NCBI GenBank assembly: GCA_022605425.2
Contig: CM061246.1
Span: 1,237,501-1,301,500 of the forward strand
DNA length: 64,000 nt
DNA from: Hamiltosporidium tvaerminnensis
Lineage: Eukaryota; Microsporidia; Dubosqiidae
Reading direction: 5' to 3'
Positions within the stretch are counted from its first letter, which is position 1, and every line of letters starts with the position of its first letter. The notes below the pieces were generated by a model that worked only from the letters and a program-made list of their open reading frames with translations, searched no databases and was not told where the DNA came from. Below are positions 21,661 to 30,000 of the stretch, in pieces. The position numbers and the translations under genes are program-made.

Positions 21661-22293
21661 CTAAACATCGTGAATAGTTAGATAATTTTCTAACCCTAAA
21701 ATAGAGGATTCGATAGAATCTGCTTCTAGTTCCAAGTCGAAAATATCTGAACTATTCAAACCATCTGCTCTTATTGAGTGGCTTAGAGCTCGAATACTAT
21801 TTCCAATCTTTTGGATATTTTTCACACATTTTGATTTGATTTTTATGTTTCTTATATTTGTGATTCGATCTCTACAATTATCAAGTCGGATATTTTCAAG
21901 TTTTACTCTTTCGTTCAGATTTTTCAATCTTTTACCCGTATCGCCTTTGGATCTACATACACTTACACCAGGTTCCTTAAATCCGCAAGAAAACTCGGAA
22001 TGGACATGTTCTCTTTCATCTAAAAGAAAAGATTTCTTCAAATGATTGCGGCATGCTTCATCGAATGAAAGATGTCGGCTGTGACACGGAATCCTTTTTT
22101 CTTGTATTTTATGACCTGAACAGCTTCTACTTTTACAGCATTTCGAATCATCAGAACTAGAAGAAGATGATTTACGTCCATAATATTTCTTTTTAGCACA
22201 GCATTGAGAATTACTTGCTCCAAAAACATAATCAAAAGTACCTATTATTGTTATCACATATAATAACCTTCGATTATAATTACCGATATTCAT
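21661..22293 (-). CDS. Cysteine-rich predicted secreted protein, unknown family
   Basis: A 210-residue protein with an N-terminal hydrophobic segment typical of a signal peptide (RRLLYVITIIGTFDYVFG, residues 9-26). A serine run (SSSSSSDD near 43-50) and about eleven cysteines follow, mostly in the first half (QCC, KCC, SCSG, PCH), then a charged, probably helical C-terminus. No transmembrane segment follows the signal. Such small Cys-rich secreted proteins in microsporidia are often spore-wall, polar-tube or host-exported proteins, but I cannot assign one. The start has AAAACCATG, a weaker CC context than the housekeeping genes. The base composition is less AT-biased than its surroundings, which supports a real gene. 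Confidence 0.7.
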   Translation of the reverse strand: MNIGNYNRRLLYVITIIGTFDYVFGASNSQCCAKKKYYGRKSSSSSSDDSKCCKSRSCSGHKIQEKRIPCHSRHLSFDEACRNHLKKSFLLDEREHVHSEFSCGFKEPGVSVCRSKGDTGKRLKNLNERVKLENIRLDNCRDRITNIRNIKIKSKCVKNIQKIGNSIRALSHSIRADGLNSSDIFDLELEADSIESSILGLENYLTIHDV

Positions 22294-22622
22294 GGTTTTC
22301 TCTGTTTCAGTTTCATTTATATATCTGTTTTAATAAATTAATTTAATTAATTTGTGAGTTTTGTTCCACATTTAATTAATTTTTTATTTAATATTGATTG
22401 TGATTTATAGGAAATATAAACAAAGCATTTAAAGTGTTATTTAAAAATTAAAAATTAATTAATAATTAAATAAAATATATTAATGAAATTATTACAAATA
22501 AAATCATAGTTCATTTGAAATATATTAAATATTTTTTTCGTTTTTCATGAGAAATATGTTCATATACTCTTTATATATAGAAGTAAAAGTTATAAATTAT
22601 ATTTATATTTGTATAATGTACC

Positions 22623-24001
22623 AAGTTAGATGATGAAATGCGTGCGGTGTTGGTGAAAAAAAAAGATACATCTCCGCCCAGGATGTAAAGAGCGTTTGTA
22701 TCTTCCTAGAACAGAACTTGGAAGAGGCCTACATAGTGTTGAGTTGCGAAGCGAACATATGCTTCTGCAACTCTTGGATTGTCTGGAAAAAAGTAAAGAA
22801 ATATCCACTAGACGAGCAGCAATCCTCAAGGTGGAGAATAATAATAAACCCCATCTTGCACTAATAAAAGGCTTCTTAAAAGTAAAGTACAGGTTGGTAG
22901 AAGAAGTCACTAAGAAAAGTTTAGAAGAAGCTCAACTTGCAAAACTATATAACGAAATAGAAAAACGAAAACTCCATTCAAAGTTATATAATGCAAGAAA
23001 AAATGAGCTTGTAAGTGTTAGTGACTCTTCAAAATGGCTAAAGAGAAGAAATATTAGGCCACGAAATGAAGCTGTGTTTTGCTATATCCAGGATAGAAAT
23101 GTATTCTGGGGAGCAGATGGTGTGTGTCAACATTGCGGGAAGTCTGGTAAGACTGTGGATCATCTAGCAACTAGATGTGAAAAAATGCAAGGCCATGATT
23201 ACACTAGACGGCATAATGAAGTGGTTAGATGCCTACACCTTCTTCTTCTAAATAGATATAAGTTTAAGTCTTCAAAACGAATAAGGAGCCACTCAGTTCA
23301 AGAAATTCTTGATAATGAGTATGCAGAGATAAGAGTGGACACCAGAATTAAAACTGATGTTAAAATTCGGAATAACAGACCAGACATATTTATTTTAGAT
23401 AAGAAGAAGAATAAGATAACACTCATTGAAGTAGGAATCACTTCCCAAGATTCACTTCAAATAGTTGAAACTGAAAAACTTAGGAAGTATGACCTGCTAG
23501 CCAATGAGTTGGGACTTATTTATAAGTGTAGTGTTGAGATAATCCCTTATGTGATGACCTGGGACGGTATTGTGACAAAATACCATAAATCTCATCTTAA
23601 AAGACTAGAAATACCCAAATGTAGAGGCATACATTCAGTCTATAGTACTTAAGAAAACAGTCGAAACAATTTCCTTTGATCGACGAAGAGGACTTGAGTC
23701 AGGACTAAATGCCGAAGAGAGCTGGGAGAGAGCGTCAATGGGTGTTATTATGAGAGCAGAGATGCATGAGGAACCAACACCCCCTTTTAAAGAAGCGAAA
23801 ACAGAGGAAGATGGTGCAAAGAATTTTAAAACAAAATATAAAGCACCCTTTATTTTACAAGGAGGAACCACTTTAGAGGAACCGACCAATAACATAAATG
23901 AAGAGTCGGATTTGGAAGAAGAGACAAAAGTGGTCAAAGAGGTAGAAGAAAACATGTAAAAATGGTAAAAAATATTTTAACCCAGAATTTTATTAAATAA
24001 A
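22623..24001 (+). mobile_element. R4-like element, 5'-truncated copy, nearly identical to the full-length copy
   Basis: It starts at AAGTTAGATGATG (equivalent to about 5579 in the full-length copy) and runs to the conserved 3' end at 24001. Most bases match the 3.1-kb copy, so both are recent members of one subfamily. No exact TSD was found: the left flank ends TATAATGTACC and the right flank begins TTAAGAAC. Confidence 0.9.
22696..23959 (+). pseudogene. R4-like endonuclease region, frameshifted
   Basis: The frame from 22696 (residues from MYLPRTELGRG onwards) carries the CCHC motif, RPDIF and IEVGIT and stops at 23652 because two bases are missing in the IPMNVEAY region near 23616. The rest of the protein continues in another frame (23738-23959) and ends EEVEENM. 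A run of A residues at 22655-22664 breaks the frame further upstream too. It is dead as a protein gene. Confidence 0.88.
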
Positions 24002-24304
24002 TTAAGAACATAAATTTTTTTATATTATTCTTAATGATCAATTCTGAAAGTTGAATTCTAAAAAAAATTTTTTTATTTGTGAAAAACATTAGAAATTTTA
24101 TATATATAAATGAAAAGTATTGGCGAGTTAATATTTTCTCATTATGTCTACATAGAAAAAAAACCAACATATTCTTCTAATTTGAATATTTTTATTTTTA
24201 ATTTAAATTTATAATATAGAAAGAAAAAATAGATATCAAATATTTACCCTATTTGTCAATTTATAAATTTTTAATCAATATATTAAGGAAAAAAATATAA
24301 ATCC

Positions 24305-24670
24305 ATGATAAATGATAAAACTCATTACAAAGAAGATTTATCTCTCTTTGTATATTTTATATCTAAAATACACCGATTGGAACCATCTTATGAGAAGTAT
24401 GCTCAAGAGAATATTGAAAAGCCTATGAAATATGATTCCTTAATACAATCAAAAAACTTACTAAGATTTAAAAGTAAAAACACTGAATCAAAGGAACACT
24501 TTATACCTATATTTACTAATTTAAGTTATATTCCGATATCATATGATGATGATAAGTTTTTATGCAAATATTGTAAAATCAGATATGTTTATAAGCGGTG
24601 TTTAATATCACATATAAGAAGAAAACATATAAAACCATTTTCGGGAGTAAAATTTAACTATTTTGAATAA
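24305..24670 (+). CDS. Small protein with one C2H2 zinc finger
   Basis: A 121-residue protein. The C-terminal third holds a clean C2H2 finger: CKYC, twelve residues, His, four residues, His (residues about 87-109), followed by a basic patch RRKHIKP. The N-terminal 80 residues are charged and not recognised. A role in nucleic-acid binding is inferred from the finger alone. The ATG has a weak CC just before it and no clear CCC. It lies 300 bp downstream of an R4 copy and could be a lineage-specific gene. Confidence 0.6.
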   Translation: MINDKTHYKEDLSLFVYFISKIHRLEPSYEKYAQENIEKPMKYDSLIQSKNLLRFKSKNTESKEHFIPIFTNLSYIPISYDDDKFLCKYCKIRYVYKRCLISHIRRKHIKPFSGVKFNYFE

Positions 24671-25135
24671 AATTAATATTTAATTGTTTTTTATTTAATT
24701 ATAACTATATATTTCTTTTGAGTTAAGATGTTTTAAACGAACTAAAATATTACTATATTAGATATTAATTTGCCTCGAAGATATATATTTTAAAATATAT
24801 TATTTTTTTGATAAGCAAAAGCGAAATAATTCGAGTAAAATTCATTTATGTAACGATTAAAATAAGATTAAAAAAGTTTTTTTTAATTGAAGAATTAATT
24901 ATTTTAGGAACCAGCATTAATATTAACACAAAGAAATTTTAAAGATATTTGATTTATATTATTTTTGAACTTTATCAAATAAGCCAGTTGATAACTACAA
25001 ACAAAAGCTATTGCTATTCCCAGAACCATATTATCTTGTGTAAAGTTGGATTTAATATCTTTTGATTGATAAAAAAAGCTAGAAAATCCGAATCCTTAGA
25101 GTAAAAAAGACTTTTATTAGAAATTATTATTTTGC
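24671..25135. other. AT-rich intergenic region
   Basis: No gene or recurrent repeat was recognised before the short SINE-like insertion. Confidence 0.5.
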
Positions 25136-25148
25136 ATAAAATAAAAAT

Positions 25149-25276
25149 TATGAGGTTGACAACCTAACCAATCAAAAGAAAATTGTCTTTAGAACACCTA
25201 GAACTTAGCGAAGCTATGATTCATCATTGGATGATTGTGTTCTATCCGCAGGGAAGGAGCGAGCTATTAAATATAA
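25149..25276 (+). mobile_element. Short SINE-like element (family C), 128-bp truncated copy with 13-bp TSD
   Basis: It matches the 3' part of the element at 11357-11587 (GGTTGACAACCTAACCAATC near the start, GGGAAGGAGCGAGCTATTAA near the end). ATAAAATAAAAAT stands at 25136-25148 and 25277-25289, an exact 13-bp duplication. Because the TSD is AT-only it is less decisive than those of the R4 copies. A missing 5' part plus a TSD is what target-primed reverse transcription leaves behind. Confidence 0.75.
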
Positions 25277-25539
25277 ATAAAATAAAAATATTCAAAAAAT
25301 TTGATTAATATGATTAGAAGTCGAACATGGAATTATTTTTAACAGGAACAGGTATTAAATTTTTGATTATTAAAAAAAAAGAGAGACATAAAAAATCTAA
25401 TTTATGAATAACTATATGAATAAAATTAAGTTTTTAAAACCATGCTGCATTAGTCTAGTAGGAAAGAGAAACAACTATATAACATGATAATGTTCAAAAA
25501 CATTTAAATATGTATGTGTAAATATTATTTATCTATTAT

Positions 25540-26200
25540 GTTTAGTAGAAAAAAATAATTGAAAAAACACTTTTTTTGAGTGATCATTGAGTAGATTCAA
25601 AGGAATATTTTTGATTGGGTTTTTAGCTGAGAAAAAACACATCAATTTCCGTTTTTCCATGGGAATTTGCATATAAGGAAGAAGTCTATAAAATAGTAAA
25701 AAAGAAATAATAAATTGGTCAAAAACCACAATTATAAATGTTGTGTTTACCACTAAAGAAACTAGAAACATAGCCATGCTCACTCGAAAAACAAGACTCA
25801 GCGCCCATGCGATATATAAAACTCTTGAAAGACCAAAAAATCTATATAGCAAACTATAGCCATCCGGATGATATTGCACAGTCTCGATGGACTCAAGGCT
25901 AGTTGCTGAAATATATCTTAGCGAAAACTTATTCGATTCAAAAACTTTAACGTAAGTAGAAATGTACGTAGTCTTGAAACCTAGAGTGAGATAAAACCCA
26001 CGATCGGGCTTCAGACAACTGATATTAATGAACTTTAGATAATCGCTTCATCATTAAAGAATTTTAAATAGGTTTTAGATAAAAGGCTTTGAGATGTAGG
26101 TATCTAAAGATATACTGATGAGCATAACAAAGCAATTTTGTATATAAACCTAGAACTGCGTTAGAGTCACAAAAAAAATACAACACATGTCATTTTTATA
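25540..26200 (+). repeat. Decayed copy of the family A repeat
   Basis: Aligned by eye to the intact copies: GATCATTGAGTAGATTC and GGGTTTTTAGCTGAGAAAAA near the 5' side, then GCCATGCTCACTCGA, ACTCAGCGCCCATGCGATAT, TGAAATATATCTTAGCGAAA and TAAACCTAGAACTGCGTTAG in the same order and spacing. No ORF is involved; the 116-codon minus-strand frame at 25529-25879 is a shadow of the repeat. Confidence 0.8.
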
Positions 26201-27067
26201 CAACAAACCGAAATACTTATAGCAAGATTAAATAAAATAAACTTATTCGAGTAACTTTATAATCATTCGATTCCTCAAATTGTTCATATCGAAAAAACTA
26301 CAAGACCGAAACAAGTCTCATCATTTAAATTTTAATATCCTGTTTTGAATTATCTTCATAGACAAAATCTTTAGTACTGTAATTTTTATCGTTCGTAGTA
26401 AAACCGTTATAGAGGGTTTATGTTTTCTTATTCAAATTAAAGGTTTGAGTCTCAAAAATTTAAAAAGGTTCAATATTTCTCTTGAATAAGATTATTAATT
26501 TTAAATGAAAAAATATTAAAGACAATTTATACGTTAAATATTTTGTAGAAAATACCTGTATATATACATTAATTATTTACAAGAAACCAAAAATCTACAA
26601 AATCATTGTAAATAACCGTTAATAATTAGCTACTTGGTTTAATACAAATATTAAACAGGTTAGTATCGGGTTAATTAACATACAAAAAACAATAATAAAA
26701 ATTTAAACAGAACATATTATTCTCGCAGGTACAAATAGGCACTTAATTCAATAATATTAAAACAAAGAAAATATTTTATATTCCTTACACTTTAAAATTT
26801 ACTTTTACTATAATTATTTATTCTAAGACATATCGTTTTGACAATTAAATGTTTTTCGATTCATAAATATTGATTTCCTTAACTATCAACTCATATTTTG
26901 TGCATATCTCGTTCTTCTTTAAAAAATATTTGTTTTTCGTTAAAAATTTAATTTTCAAATTATTTTCTAATATTTTTTGTATTATTATTATCTTCACGCT
27001 TCAACTTAAACTCATCAAAAAATTATAAAATTTTTACGCCTTAAAAATACAAATGCAACCAAATTAG
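26201..27067. other. AT-rich upstream region of the PI4-kinase gene
   Basis: No gene was recognised. The last 200 bases are pyrimidine-rich on the plus strand. Confidence 0.5.
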
Positions 27068-27074
27068 CCACCCC
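27068..27074 (+). promoter_or_regulatory. CCC-type start motif of the PI4-kinase gene
   Basis: CCACCCC ends one base before the ATG at 27076. Confidence 0.65.
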
Positions 27075-27075
27075 A

Positions 27076-30000
27076 ATGCAATTCGATGAATATAAAGAAT
27101 ACAAATCAACTTTAAACAACCAAAAAATCTCCATTAATTTCAGATTCAACAAGAAAGTAACCACAGATGATTTAAAATCAGCTTTAAACCACTTTACTTA
27201 TGAAGACCCGTTTTTCATTTTTTTGTTGTTAAAAAATACTCTTTATACGACTGACACACAAATGCTGCAAACAACAGATAAAAATCTCTACCAAATTTTC
27301 TTGGATTCTTTTACACTTCTTCTTAACACACATCTCTATGAAATAATCATCAATGATATTCTTACATTGTCTTTTACCACACCCCTCTGCTATTCTTTAA
27401 AATCTGCTCTTTTAGAAATTTTTATTTCAAATTATTCTTTTCTTCACATCGAAGAATTTACTTCATTAATAGAAACTCTTTCTACAACAATTAAATCCTC
27501 TACATTCAATGAAATCATTAATTATCAAAATGATGAACCATTAATGAATGCAATGCTTGATACATTTTTACTTACACTTTCTCTTATCGCTAAATACCTA
27601 GAAACACGTAAAATACTTGATCTTCCAATCACTAACCATCATTTATATTCATTCTCTTTATCTCTTTATAATGAAATGCTTATGTTACTAAACACATCTA
27701 ATTTTATGGAAAAAGATATCGTTTTTATTTTTATTAATTCTTTTATAATAAATACATTTACAGAAGGCACATGTATTAATCAAATTAAAGATATATTACT
27801 CTCACATAATCTTATGATAGGAGAAGATAGTATGATAGAAATACAGTATCGTATTATTTATACAATGGGATGTCTTTCTCCTAAAGACTTTCTTTACGTT
27901 TTAGACTTAATTTTTACCACTGATTGTATAATTTTTATGGCCAAAAGAAAAGCACATTCTCTAATTAATAGGATTACCAATCTTTTTATTATTACTGAAC
28001 AAGAAAATAATTATAAAACTTATAAAGGATGTAAAAAGAACCACAATATTTTAACAGATGAAGAAAAAGAAGCCAAAGACTATGAAACTATCAAAGAATT
28101 TAAAGAAAAATTAAATTTGAAATTAAAGCAAGAAATATCAAAAGAAATTAAAAATGATGCAAATTATGAAGAAAATGAGAAAACAAAGGAAGAAATAAAA
28201 GAAGAAATTTTTCAAAAAAATGAAAAACAATTTGAGATTCCTTTATGCATAAAAACCAAACTTAAAAATAAAAATTTTACTAAAAAATGCATAAAAACAG
28301 AAAATATAAAAGAAGAATTACTTTTATGCATTTCAAGTCAGAATCTCTTCACAATCTACAGAAAAGCATTTTTTTATATTTCTTCTCTAACGAAATACAA
28401 AAATCTTTACTCACAAAACTTTCTTTACTTCATTTCTTTAAAACCACTGCCATTTCATTTCCCTGAAATAAATAATTTCTTTTTAAAACTTACAACTCAA
28501 ACCTCACCAGAATATTACGCAAATTTCCTTTTAAAAAATGAATTTTCTTTTCCTTTATACACCTTTCTTAACAGTCTTCCACCAGAATATCCTTTAAACT
28601 TTTATTACCACGTTTTTAAAAATTTAAAAAAAGATAATTTACCCGTTACAGACACCCCTTTCAATAACACCCTTTATATACCTACCAAGACAGATTTTCA
28701 CATTTTAGATTTTTTAAATTTTTTTCTAGAAAAAAGAGACAAAATCCTTATTCAGTTACTTAACACCCTTCCATATATTCCACCCTACAAACCCTTTTAT
28801 CCTGTAATTTACGATGTATGGATATTTATTCTAAAACATAATTTTCTTAAAAATATGACCTTCTTTTTTTTAAAAACACCTGCTCTCGTAAAAATGGCAG
28901 ATTCCTTACAACATCCATCTTCTAAATTACAAATCAAAATTCCATTCATTCTTAAGAAAACTCCAAAACCACCTCATCTTACTTTTCTCACGATTCTTTA
29001 TTTTTCAGAAAAAAATAAAATTTCAAATTTTAATTATACAGGTGTTATTGAGTATATCACTGATGATAAGACACTTAGATTTCTCAAAGAAGAAGTTGAA
29101 GAATTGATTGAACAAATACACTTAGAAGAGGGTGTTATTAAAGGGAAATTTAATTTTATTGATAAAGAAGGGTTAGAAGCCTTAGAAAGGGAAAAAGGCT
29201 GTTATACCGTTATTAAAGTGAATAACACAACTACTTATAATAACACCCCTATTAATAACCCTAATATTACTAATACTAGTGATAACACCCCTATTAAAAA
29301 CCCTAATATTACTATTACTAGTGATAACACCCCTATAACTACTACCCTTATAAATAACACCCCTGTTATTACTTTTGCCTTTAATAACCCTTTACCTATG
29401 CCTTTTAATCTTTCATATGCTTACACCCTGTTATCTTTAGGCACAAATACTTCTTCTTATAAGACAACGCTTATAATTTCTTTAAAGATTTTAAAAATAC
29501 TTTTATGTAAAGATAACACCCTGTTATATAATATAAAATTACATATTTATTTTTCTGAGATTTTTAAGACTTTAAAAGCAAGAAATCAATTTAAAGATAC
29601 CGAGGATGTCTTTATTTCTTATCTTAGTTTCTATAAAACCATTTTAAGTGAAATAAGTGGTAATTCACCTATTTTTTATAATTATATAGTGTTATTTATA
29701 GCAGATATAACTCTTTTTGGTAAAGATTATTTAACTCTTGGTTTTACGTCTTTTAAAGATTTATATTCTTACGTTGAAATTACAATGAAAAAAATAGAAG
29801 ACTTTAGTAATGAGGTATGTGAATTAAGGGGTGTTAAGGATAGTAGATATGTATTAGAGGGTGTTAAGGATAGATTTTGTAATTTAAAGGGTGTTAAGGA
29901 TAGTAGGGATGTATTAGAGGGTGTTAAGGATATGGTGTGGGAATTAGAGGGTGTTAACAAGTATAAAGATATACAACAGGGTGTTAACAACTATAAAGAT

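Noticed and set aside
29769-29990. 73-codon minus-strand ORF inside the PI4-kinase gene
   Set aside because: It is the shadow of the 30-bp minisatellite, whose periodicity keeps the opposite strand open.
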